Shown here: one piece after another, positions 1 to 6,217 of the stretch | How positions within the stretch are numbered: position 1 is the stretch's first letter | Layout: each line of letters begins with the position of its first letter | Source of the DNA: Phycisphaerales bacterium | GTDB lineage: Bacteria > Planctomycetota > Phycisphaerae > Phycisphaerales > SM1A02 | Direction of reading: 5' to 3' | DNA length: 6,746 nucleotides | Assembly: GCA_022447165.1 (NCBI GenBank) | Contig: JAKVBR010000055.1 | Location: 1-6,746, forward strand | Notes under the pieces: model-generated | The model's database searches: none | The model's input: the letters and a program-made list of their open reading frames with translations, nothing else | Told to the model about the DNA's origin: nothing | Position numbers and translations under genes: made by a program

Positions 1-732
1 GCAAAACGATTTGGCACGCGGACCAAGGGTGAAGACATCGTCTCATGTGACTTCTCATCCAAACCGCTTAAACTCACGACCTCAAGTGGTGATGTGATTG
101 AAACACATACGGTCATTATCGCAACTGGTGCAACTGCCAATTGGCTTGGGCTTGAGAATGAAATGCGACTCGCACAATCTGGGGGCGGCGTGAGTGCATG
201 TGCAGTCTGTGATGGCGCACTTCCTGCGTTCCGCGATCAACCGCTCGCTGTGGTTGGTGGAGGGGACTCGGCGCTTGAAGAAGCGAGTTACCTCGCAAAG
301 TTTGGTTCCAAGGTTTACCTTATTCACAGGCGGGATGAGTTCAGGGCATCAAAAGCGATGCAGCAACGCATTTTTGATTTAGAAAATGTTGAGCCAGTAT
401 GGAACAAGGTTGTGACGGATGTGCTCGGTGATGCATCGATCACTGGTGTTGCACTTGAAGACACTGTAACTGGCGAAGCATCAACGCTTGATGTGAAGGG
501 AATGTTCGTTGCGATTGGTCACACACCCGCAACATCGTTCCTCGATGGTTCAGGCATTGAATTTGATGATTCTAAATACATCGCACTCAACACTCGAAGC
601 AGTAAGACGAACATCGATGGCGTGTTTGCCGCGGGCGATGTCGCGGATTCGGTGTACAGACAGGCAATCAGCGCTGCGGGCATGGGCTGCATCGCTGCCC
701 TCGACGCTGAACATTACCTCGCTTCACTATAA
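1..732 (+). CDS. trxB: Thioredoxin reductase (NADPH), 5'-truncated by window edge
   Basis: This flavoenzyme passes electrons from NADPH through FAD and a redox-active disulfide to thioredoxin in the cytoplasm. The reading frame is open from base 1, giving 243 residues of a family that usually has about 310-320, so the first part of the FAD domain lies outside the window. The internal GTG at 94 is not the real start. Visible motifs are IIATGA (fragment residues about 39-44), the catalytic pair in SACAVCDG (Cys67 and Cys70 of the fragment, where E. coli has CATC), the NADPH-binding GGGDSALEEA (from about 86), the HRRDEFRA segment that contacts the NADPH phosphate (about 109), FVAIGHTP, and the FAD-binding GVFAAGDVAD followed by YRQAISAAGMGC near the C-terminus. 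The motif order and spacing match the low-molecular-weight bacterial type closely, including a normal C-terminal end. The stop at 730-732 lies 3 bp from the stop of the opposing transporter gene. Nothing suggests damage. Confidence 0.96.
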   Translation, partial: AKRFGTRTKGEDIVSCDFSSKPLKLTTSSGDVIETHTVIIATGATANWLGLENEMRLAQSGGGVSACAVCDGALPAFRDQPLAVVGGGDSALEEASYLAKFGSKVYLIHRRDEFRASKAMQQRIFDLENVEPVWNKVVTDVLGDASITGVALEDTVTGEASTLDVKGMFVAIGHTPATSFLDGSGIEFDDSKYIALNTRSSKTNIDGVFAAGDVADSVYRQAISAAGMGCIAALDAEHYLASL

Positions 733-735
733 TCA

Positions 736-2037
736 CTAACGCTCTATAGTCTCGTCTGGTGCGAGATTCGTGATGAGTCTCGCGCCCACTGCATCGCCCC
801 AGACATTGACGGCTGTTCGGCACATGTCGAGTATTCGGTCAACACCAATGATGATACCGATGGCAGCGATTGGCAGGGGCGAACTCTCTTGCCCAGTGAG
901 ATTCATGTTCACTGCAGAAATCACGATTACCATCGTGACGAGACCCGCTGAGGGTATGCCCGCTGCGCCAATTGCAGCAAGCGTTGCAGTGACAACCACA
1001 ACGATGAGTTGACTGAGTTCGAGTTCGATCCCAAAGAGTTGGAACAAAAAGACGACTGCGACTGCTTCATACAGGGCGGTGCCATCCATGTTAATTGTCG
1101 CGCCGAGGGGCAACACGAAATTCGCTGCGCGCTTTGAACAGCGTCCTTCTTCTTCAGCGCAATCAATGGTGACGGGCAATGTCGCAGAACTCGAATCTGT
1201 GCCAACTGCAGTCATGAGTGCTCGTTTCATTTGCCACATGAATTGGTATGGCGAAACACCGCCAACAAGTTTGAGAATGAGTGGGAGCACAATAAAACCG
1301 TGAATCGCAAGTCCAATGAGCACTGTTGCCATGTACCAGCCAAGTGGACCGTAGATGGATTGGAATCCAATCTTGCCAACCGTCCATGCGACGAGGAAGA
1401 AGACGCCAATTGGAGTGAGCCAAATGACCCAGCGAACGAGAATCATGAGCCCTTCAAATGCTGCGTTGCAAATGTCACGCGCTGCTTTTGTTTTGTCGCC
1501 GCCTGCAGCAAGCGCAAGCCCAAACGCGATTGCAAACACGATGATGCCAAGAGGTCTTACCTTGACCATGTCATCGAGTAAATTGACGGGGACGATTTGA
1601 TACACGATGTTGAGCCATGCAGAACTGAGATCGCGTGTTGCAGTACTCGCTGCGCCAAACTCTTGTCCAGATGCTTGAAGCGATGCTCTCACCTCTTCTG
1701 GCAACATGCCGGGCTGAATCCACGTCACGAGGCATGTCCCGAGAATGACTGCCATGAGCATCGTTGCAAGGTAATAGATGAGGGTTGCGCCACCGACTTT
1801 CCCTAGTTTTGAAGGATCTCCGATTCTAGTGATGCCAGCAATCACGCTAAAGAATATGAGCGGGACGATGAGCAGTTTGAGCGGACGAATAAGGACGAGG
1901 TCGCCAGTTGTTTTGAGCCAGTGGTTGCCATCAATCACGGCACCGGAATCAAAAAAACCAAACTCGCCGACGATCGCTCCAAGAACAAGTCCAGCAAGAA
2001 TCAAAATTGTGAGAATGTTAGTACTTCGATGTGTCAT
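736..2037 (-). CDS. DAACS-family dicarboxylate/acidic amino acid:cation symporter
   Basis: This is an inner-membrane secondary transporter of the GltP/GltPh/DctA (SLC1-like) family, which takes up glutamate, aspartate or C4-dicarboxylates with Na+ or H+. From ATG 2037 it has 433 residues, a normal family length. The family signatures are present in order: the serine-rich hairpin-1 motif SSSATLP (about 282-288), NMDGT in TM7 (316-320), the hairpin-2 tip GIPSAG (about 360-365), and TM8 DRILDMCRTAVN with Asp404, Arg407 and Asn411. In the family that Arg recognises an acidic side-chain carboxylate, so an acidic substrate is inferred; the exact substrate and coupling ion cannot be read. An ATG at 2076 in the same frame would add 13 residues before TM1 and overlap the next gene. 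ATG 2037 is preferred because TM1 starts immediately after MTHRSTN. No well-placed ribosome-binding site is visible: an AGG lies about 13 nt upstream. It is divergent from the asparagine-synthetase-like gene. Confidence 0.93.
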   Translation of the reverse strand: MTHRSTNILTILILAGLVLGAIVGEFGFFDSGAVIDGNHWLKTTGDLVLIRPLKLLIVPLIFFSVIAGITRIGDPSKLGKVGGATLIYYLATMLMAVILGTCLVTWIQPGMLPEEVRASLQASGQEFGAASTATRDLSSAWLNIVYQIVPVNLLDDMVKVRPLGIIVFAIAFGLALAAGGDKTKAARDICNAAFEGLMILVRWVIWLTPIGVFFLVAWTVGKIGFQSIYGPLGWYMATVLIGLAIHGFIVLPLILKLVGGVSPYQFMWQMKRALMTAVGTDSSSATLPVTIDCAEEEGRCSKRAANFVLPLGATINMDGTALYEAVAVVFLFQLFGIELELSQLIVVVVTATLAAIGAAGIPSAGLVTMVIVISAVNMNLTGQESSPLPIAAIGIIIGVDRILDMCRTAVNVWGDAVGARLITNLAPDETIER

Positions 2038-2056
2038 GGGGAGTAATCTACCTGTA
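2038..2056. promoter_or_regulatory. Very short head-to-head intergenic gap
   Basis: Only 19 bp separate the preferred starts of the symporter (-) and the asparagine-synthetase-like gene (+), too little for two non-overlapping promoters. A purine run GGGGAG (2038-2043) sits 13 nt before the ATG at 2057, too far for a classical Shine-Dalgarno. An alternative in-frame ATG for the plus-strand gene at 2036-2038 interlocks with the symporter's ATG in the palindrome CATG (2035-2038). Core promoters must lie at least partly inside the opposing coding sequences. A TACAAT box read on the minus strand (2080 to 2075) could serve the symporter but lacks a convincing -35 partner. Confidence 0.3.
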
Positions 2057-3313
2057 ATGAGTGGTATCGCAGGCATTGTAAGGCGAGATGGGAGAGCAAT
2101 TCCCCAGAAGTGGTTATCGATTCTTGAAAAGTCGCTCGCGATTCGAAGTCACAAACCCGTGCACACCTATCAAGAATCAATTAAATGCGAACATGGCGAT
2201 GTGCAAGTCGTCTTGATGCAACACGCAGATCCTGAAGTCACTCGAAATGAGTTTGGCGCGACATCTGTACGTGTCATCGACGGTTCAATCGATGACGCAT
2301 TTGCTTGTGCAAGTTGGGATGGAGAGCGGCTTGAACTGAGTTATTGCCGCAAGGGGAACGGAAGTTGTCCGCTTTACACACTTGATTTGGGCAAGCAAAA
2401 CGACGGGACGCTTTTTGCTTCATCTCCAATGCCCTTACTTCAGATTGCGCGCCATATGAAATTGACTCCTGAAATGGCCACCTCCACGATTCAACAGTTT
2501 TTGCTTCAAGGGTGTGTTTCGAACCATGCCAATCTTATTGCGCCCGTTCAGGAAGTGAAGTGTGAAGAGCGGATTGGACTTGTTGGGGCTGATGCATTGC
2601 CGCCGTCTGAGGAAGTGTTTCCAACAGCAAAAGTTTCTGAAGACCTATGCAATCTCATCGAATGTTTCGGGCAACCGCTTAGTCATAGCGCAATGCTTGC
2701 AAAGATATGGCAATACGCAAACTTGAATGTCGATGTCCTTCCAACTGCTCCTACGCAAGCTCAAGTGAGGAAGTCACTTCGTTATGAACGATTGCATTCG
2801 TTGATGGCTCAACTACCAATAAAGCGAAGGGGAATCGAGATTGCAAAACTTTGGAACACTGCTTTCGTGTCATCGCTAAGTGATTGCATGCGAGTAAGCG
2901 ACATAGAATTGTTCACATGCAGCACACTTACACTGCCAACATTTGAGCGAACGCATGAATCAATCAAAGAACAATGTGTCTCTTTCTTCAGAGATGTTGT
3001 GCAAGACAAACTTATTGAGTGTTGCCACTGTGCGGGGTTGCTTTCGGGCAAGAGTATTGAGTTTCGCGTTCACGACGGCACTGAGTTGCAAAAACTCTCT
3101 ACATGTCGGTCATGGCTTGCAAATCCAGAGAGTTCTCTTGGTTCCCTTGCAGGCGATTTCTTCACCAGCCAAGAGGCGTTCAGTGGACTTCCTATTGATG
3201 CAAAAGCAGTCAGTGAAATATATGACAACCACCTCAAGGGTGAAGATTATGCAAAGCAATTATTTTGCTTGCTTACACTTGGGCTGTGGCATCGTCAGAT
3301 ACGTCAACCGTAA
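2057..3313 (+). CDS. Degenerate asparagine synthetase (AsnB)-like protein, probable pseudoenzyme
   Basis: The 418-residue protein follows glutamine-dependent asparagine synthetase from end to end but is much shorter than the usual roughly 600 or more residues. It starts MSGIAGIVRRDG like the family's MCGIAGI, but residue 2 is Ser (AGT), not the catalytic Cys. FACASWDGERLEL (82-94) then PLYTLD (105-110) and LFASS (119-123) match the end of the glutaminase domain (FAFAxWD, KPLYY, FASE). In the synthetase half, FGQPLSHSAMLAKI (204-217) matches the EPFADPSALPTY-type segment, DKLIECCHCAGLLSGKSIEFRVHDG (317-341) the DDILVKVDRxSMAxSLEVRVPFLD segment, and AVSEIYDNHLKG through LGLWHRQ (384-414) the usual tail. 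The NGEIYN and SDTE regions, the SGGxDS pyrophosphate loop and GDGGDE are absent, so neither glutaminase nor AMP-forming activity is expected. There are 16 cysteines (3.8%). The frame is intact, which argues for a retained protein. Role unknown. ATG 2036 would add seven residues. Confidence 0.75.
   Translation: MSGIAGIVRRDGRAIPQKWLSILEKSLAIRSHKPVHTYQESIKCEHGDVQVVLMQHADPEVTRNEFGATSVRVIDGSIDDAFACASWDGERLELSYCRKGNGSCPLYTLDLGKQNDGTLFASSPMPLLQIARHMKLTPEMATSTIQQFLLQGCVSNHANLIAPVQEVKCEERIGLVGADALPPSEEVFPTAKVSEDLCNLIECFGQPLSHSAMLAKIWQYANLNVDVLPTAPTQAQVRKSLRYERLHSLMAQLPIKRRGIEIAKLWNTAFVSSLSDCMRVSDIELFTCSTLTLPTFERTHESIKEQCVSFFRDVVQDKLIECCHCAGLLSGKSIEFRVHDGTELQKLSTCRSWLANPESSLGSLAGDFFTSQEAFSGLPIDAKAVSEIYDNHLKGEDYAKQLFCLLTLGLWHRQIRQP
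3273..3313. other. 41-bp tail-to-tail overlap of two coding sequences
   Basis: The last 13 codons and stop of the asparagine-synthetase-like gene (+) are antisense to the last 12 codons and stop of aspS, plus part of one more codon. The plus strand here encodes the family-conserved LW-type tail (LLTLGLWHRQI). The minus strand encodes the variable, acidic end of AspRS (TVDVSDDATAQV). Both stops are TAA (3311-3313 on +, 3275-3273 on -). No hairpin with a T-run is visible, so no intrinsic terminator can be assigned. Confidence 0.8.
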
Positions 3314-5063
3314 TACCTAGTTCTTCAAGGTGTTCGGGGTCAGCATCACCCGGCGCTTCACACATCAAATCGGCGCCTGTTTGTGTTTTTGGGAAGGCGA
3401 TGACATCGCGGATGTTATCCGTGCCAATCATCATCATCACAAGTCGGTCAAGACCAAATGCGATGCCGCCATGCGGGGGCGCGCCAAACTGAAGGGCGTC
3501 AAGGAGGAACCCGAACTTCGTTTTCGCTTCTTCTGCTGATAGTCCGAGTTTTTCAAACACAAGTGACTGTGTTTCAGGGTTGTGAATTCTGATTGAGCCA
3601 CCAGCAACTTCAGAGCCGTTGATGCATAGGTCGTAACCCGATGAAATGCAATCAATCGGGTTGTCCCTGAGTTTGTCTAGTTCGGACTCAAGTGGAGCGG
3701 TAAATGGGTGGTGCTCACTGATGAATCGCTCACGCTCCTCATCCCAGTCAAACATTGGAAAGTCAATCACCCAAAGCCCTTTGTATTCATCTTCGTTGAC
3801 AAGTCCCATGTCCTTGGCAACTTGCAGTCGAACCTGACCAAGGGAAGTACAAGCGACTCTAAATGGTCCAACGCCAAAGAGAACGAGGTCACCATCTTCA
3901 AGTGAAAGTGCTGAAACAAGTTCGTCTTTCACGGATGCAATGAACTTTGAAATGCCAGTTGTGAATTCGCCGTCAACGAGCTTCACACTCGGCAAACCGC
4001 CAGCGCCATAGGTTTGTGCAATCTCTGCATAGCCGTCTGTCATTTTACGAGTGAGCGTCGATGCTCCGCCAGGGACGCGCATCGCTTTGACAACACCGCC
4101 TTGTTCAATCGCACTTGCAAATACCTTAAAGTCATTGGCTTTGACAACATCGGTAACATCGGTGAACTGCAAATCAAAGCGAATATCCGGTCTGTCTGAA
4201 CCGTAGTTGTTCATGGCGTCTGACCACGAAATTCTTGGCAAATCACCGAGGTCTATTCCGCTAACTTCTTTGTAAATCGATGTTGCGAATTCACTCATAA
4301 TGTCAAGCACATCGTCGCGTTCTACGAAACTCATTTCTAAATCGATTTGCGTAAACTCCGCTTGCCGATCAGCACGCGGGTCTTCATCACGCAAGCATTT
4401 GCAAATTTGCATGTAACGGTCACATCCTGCAACCATCAAAATCTGCTTAAAGATTTGAGGGCTTTGCGGCAGTGCATACCAACGACCTGCTTGGTGGCGA
4501 CTTGGAACGATAAAGTCACGAGCGCCTTCTGGTGTTGGACTAATCAGTAGGGGAGTTTCAACTTCTAGGAAGTTTCGATCAGCGAAGAAGTTTCGGGTGA
4601 ACTGCGTAATTTGGTGGCGCAGTTTCAATATTCGTTGCATCTTTGGACGACGCAAATCGATGTAGCGATAGCGGAGGCGATGCTCTTCACCAATTTGGTC
4701 AGCGTCGTGGTCATCAGGCAAAATTGGAAGCGTTTCAGTTCGATTGATGACTTCAATTCGTTTTGCTACGAGTTCGATTTCACCTGTTGCGAGTTTCTTG
4801 TTTGGAGCGCCATCACGAACGCGGACAACGCCTTCGACGGAGATGACATCCTCTCGCCTGAGTGAACTGCCGATTTCCATTGTTTCTTGCGGGGAATCTT
4901 CCCCATCGAACACGACTTGTGTCATGCCGTAGCGATCGCGTAAATCTATGAAAACAAGGCCTTTACCTTGATCTCTATAGGTATTGACCCAGCCACTGAG
5001 TGTGATTGTTTCGCCGGAATTCTCTTTGCGAGGGTCGCCACAATTGCATGTTCGTTTTAGCAT
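3273..5063 (-). CDS. aspS: Aspartyl-tRNA synthetase, bacterial type
   Basis: This class IIb aminoacyl-tRNA synthetase charges tRNA-Asp with aspartate using ATP in the cytoplasm. Its 596 residues match the usual bacterial length of about 590. The N-terminal OB-fold anticodon-binding domain covers about 1-105 (GWVNTYRDQGKGLVFIDLRD at 24-43). Class II motif 1 is around LEVETPLL (166-173). A QSPQ loop (200-203) follows. Motif 2 is LRDEDPRADRQAEFTQID (224-241). The bacterial insertion domain covers roughly 290-420, and motif 3 is HGGIAFGLDR (531-540). The RDVIAFPKTQTGADLM segment (552-567) is typical of bacterial enzymes. The position that separates discriminating (Leu) from tRNA-Asn-tolerant (His) enzymes reads Gln, in a segment one residue longer than E. 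coli's, so specificity cannot be called. ATG 5063 gives the normal MLKRTCNCG start; no good ribosome-binding site precedes it. The last 41 bases overlap the end of the asparagine-synthetase-like gene. Confidence 0.97.
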   Translation of the reverse strand: MLKRTCNCGDPRKENSGETITLSGWVNTYRDQGKGLVFIDLRDRYGMTQVVFDGEDSPQETMEIGSSLRREDVISVEGVVRVRDGAPNKKLATGEIELVAKRIEVINRTETLPILPDDHDADQIGEEHRLRYRYIDLRRPKMQRILKLRHQITQFTRNFFADRNFLEVETPLLISPTPEGARDFIVPSRHQAGRWYALPQSPQIFKQILMVAGCDRYMQICKCLRDEDPRADRQAEFTQIDLEMSFVERDDVLDIMSEFATSIYKEVSGIDLGDLPRISWSDAMNNYGSDRPDIRFDLQFTDVTDVVKANDFKVFASAIEQGGVVKAMRVPGGASTLTRKMTDGYAEIAQTYGAGGLPSVKLVDGEFTTGISKFIASVKDELVSALSLEDGDLVLFGVGPFRVACTSLGQVRLQVAKDMGLVNEDEYKGLWVIDFPMFDWDEERERFISEHHPFTAPLESELDKLRDNPIDCISSGYDLCINGSEVAGGSIRIHNPETQSLVFEKLGLSAEEAKTKFGFLLDALQFGAPPHGGIAFGLDRLVMMMIGTDNIRDVIAFPKTQTGADLMCEAPGDADPEHLEELGITVDVSDDATAQV

Positions 5064-5116
5064 TCGGGTATCGTACCAAACCCCTTCAATCCATTCACAT
5101 CCCTATAGACGAACCC
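5064..5116. promoter_or_regulatory. Divergent aspS/lpxB promoter region
   Basis: This 53-bp gap lies between the aspS start (ATG 5063, -) and the chosen lpxB start (GTG 5117, +), and is the longest non-coding stretch in the window. It should carry or overlap the control sites of both genes by position. TATAGA (5104-5109, toward lpxB) and TACGAT (5075 to 5070, toward aspS) resemble -10 boxes, but neither has a -35 box at a normal distance, and both would give almost leaderless transcripts. No Shine-Dalgarno is seen for either gene. Confidence 0.35.
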
Positions 5117-6217
5117 GTGAAGAAATCTGATTCCAAAACAATACTCATGACTGCATTTGAACCAAGTGGCGACGCGCTTGGCGCGATGGCTGCAAAAGGC
5201 GTGTTTGCTCGTGATGACTCTGTTCAGATTGTCGGTCTCGGAGGCAAGGAAATGGAAGAAGCAGGGGTGGAACTGCTTGCTCATACTTCTGATGAAGCGG
5301 CGATGGGCCTCCATGCACTTGGTGAAGTGATGCGAGTGAAACGACTTGTTGACAAAGTGAAGCAGTGGCTCGGAGAGAACGACGCATCGCTTCATGTTGC
5401 AGTTGATTCGCCAGCAGCAAACTTTCCCGTATGTAAAGTCGCACGAAATCATTCCATGAATGTCGTTCATCTTGCAGCACCCCAAATGTGGGCTTGGGCG
5501 CCTTGGCGAATCAAAAAGATGCGGCGACTAACTGACCACATCATGTGTTTGCTTCCATTTGAACCAGCATGGTTTAAAGAACGTGGGGTTGACGCGACAT
5601 TTATAGGCCACCCAGCAATGGCAACTTCAAAAGCCAAGCCGCTTCAACTCAAAGGTGATTCCCCAAAAGTTTTACTGCTTCCGGGCTCGCGTTCAAGTGA
5701 GATTAAATCGAATTTGCCGATGCAACTTCGTATTTTTGAATTACTCAAGAAAGAGTTTTCAACGGCTTCAGCATGCATAGCATGCAGAGAAGAAGATGTT
5801 CCCCGTGTTCAACCACTTGCAGGGGAAGTGCCAGTTGCAGGGGACAAACTACATGAAGCGTTGGAATGGGCTGATGTTGCGTTGACGACTTCAGGCACTG
5901 TTTCACTGCACGTCATGCAACACGCTGTGCCAATGGTTGGCATGTACAAAGTCGGGCTCATCTCTCGCATCGGTGCAAAGTTGCTGCTCAATACGCCATA
6001 TCGATTGCTTCCGAATCTCATTGCAGGGAAGGAAGTTGTGCCCGAGTTTATTCCGTGCGGCGATTCAACGCGTACAATTGCCCGCAGCGTCATACAGTTA
6101 CTGCGGGATCCGAGTGCGCTTGAAACGCAACGGCGCATGCTCAGTGATGAAGCATCGCAATACGCAGCCCATCAACCAAGTGAAGAGGCAGCTGCGATTA
6201 TTCTGAAGCACGTTTAA
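5117..6217 (+). CDS. lpxB: Lipid-A-disaccharide synthase
   Basis: This GT19 (GT-B fold) glycosyltransferase joins UDP-2,3-diacylglucosamine to lipid X (2,3-diacylglucosamine 1-phosphate) at the inner face of the cytoplasmic membrane, making the lipid A disaccharide. From GTG 5117 it has 366 residues; E. coli LpxB has 382. Motifs in order are TILMTAFEPSGD (8-19), AAMGLHALGEV (61-71), AVDSPAANF (95-103), PQMWAWAPWR (122-131), LLPFEP (145-150), FIGHP (162-166), LLPGSRSSEI (187-196), SGTVSLHVMQ (259-268) and LPNLIAGKEVVPE (298-310). Residues matching E. coli Glu15, Asp98, Arg201 and Asn316, reported as important for activity, are kept as Glu15, Asp97, Arg192 and Asn300. Two positions are odd: Phe14 replaces the Gly of the usual GExSGD, and His265 replaces the Glu of SGTxxLE. 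The start is uncertain: ATG 5147 would cut the first strand, and ATG 5048 would overlap aspS. It stands alone, without lpxD, fabZ or lpxA. Confidence 0.93.
   Translation: MKKSDSKTILMTAFEPSGDALGAMAAKGVFARDDSVQIVGLGGKEMEEAGVELLAHTSDEAAMGLHALGEVMRVKRLVDKVKQWLGENDASLHVAVDSPAANFPVCKVARNHSMNVVHLAAPQMWAWAPWRIKKMRRLTDHIMCLLPFEPAWFKERGVDATFIGHPAMATSKAKPLQLKGDSPKVLLLPGSRSSEIKSNLPMQLRIFELLKKEFSTASACIACREEDVPRVQPLAGEVPVAGDKLHEALEWADVALTTSGTVSLHVMQHAVPMVGMYKVGLISRIGAKLLLNTPYRLLPNLIAGKEVVPEFIPCGDSTRTIARSVIQLLRDPSALETQRRMLSDEASQYAAHQPSEEAAAIILKHV
6214..6217. other. Interlocked stop codons on both strands (TTAA)
   Basis: The palindrome TTAA supplies both stop codons: TAA 6215-6217 ends lpxB on the plus strand and TAA 6216-6214 ends the AGCS transporter on the minus strand. 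The two coding regions overlap by 4 bp with no spacer. A loose inverted repeat nearby (AACTG 6216-6220, CAGTT 6238-6242) has short arms and no suitable T-run, so it was not called a terminator. Confidence 0.85.

Noticed and set aside
748..768. Hairpin (TCTCG 750-754, CGAGA 762-766) just after trxB as a terminator
   Set aside because: The stem is short, is within the symporter's coding end, and no T-run follows on either strand. At most it is a weak structure.
1231..1600. Plus-strand frames of 81-116 codons inside the symporter
   Set aside because: They are antisense to conserved transporter segments, and their charged, Cys- and Asn-rich translations look like reverse-frame artefacts.
1778..2056. 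Upstream extension of the asparagine-synthetase-like frame by 93 codons
   Set aside because: It lies antisense to the N-terminal half of the symporter, has no family resemblance, and the AsnB-type start MSGIAGI begins exactly at 2057.
2075..2080. TACAAT box on the minus strand as the symporter promoter
   Set aside because: It matches five of six bases of a -10 box at a plausible distance, but no recognisable -35 lies 16-18 bp upstream and single boxes occur by chance.
3352..3390. GGCGC and GCGCC inverted repeat near the aspS 3' end
   Set aside because: The arms are five bases with a long loop and no T-run, and it is fully explained as aspS coding sequence.
4932..4942. GCGATCGC palindrome as a HIP1-like repeat
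   Set aside because: I found only one copy, inside aspS, with no sign of repetition across the window.
5006..5116. Longer lpxB start at 5006 or 5048
   Set aside because: These would overlap the 5' end of aspS and add residues unlike any LpxB N-terminus. GTG 5117 puts the first strand just after the start, although no ribosome-binding site confirms it.
5057..5485. 142-codon minus-strand reading frame opposite lpxB
   Set aside because: It is fully antisense to well-conserved LpxB coding sequence and its translation resembles no family I know; it is a shadow frame.
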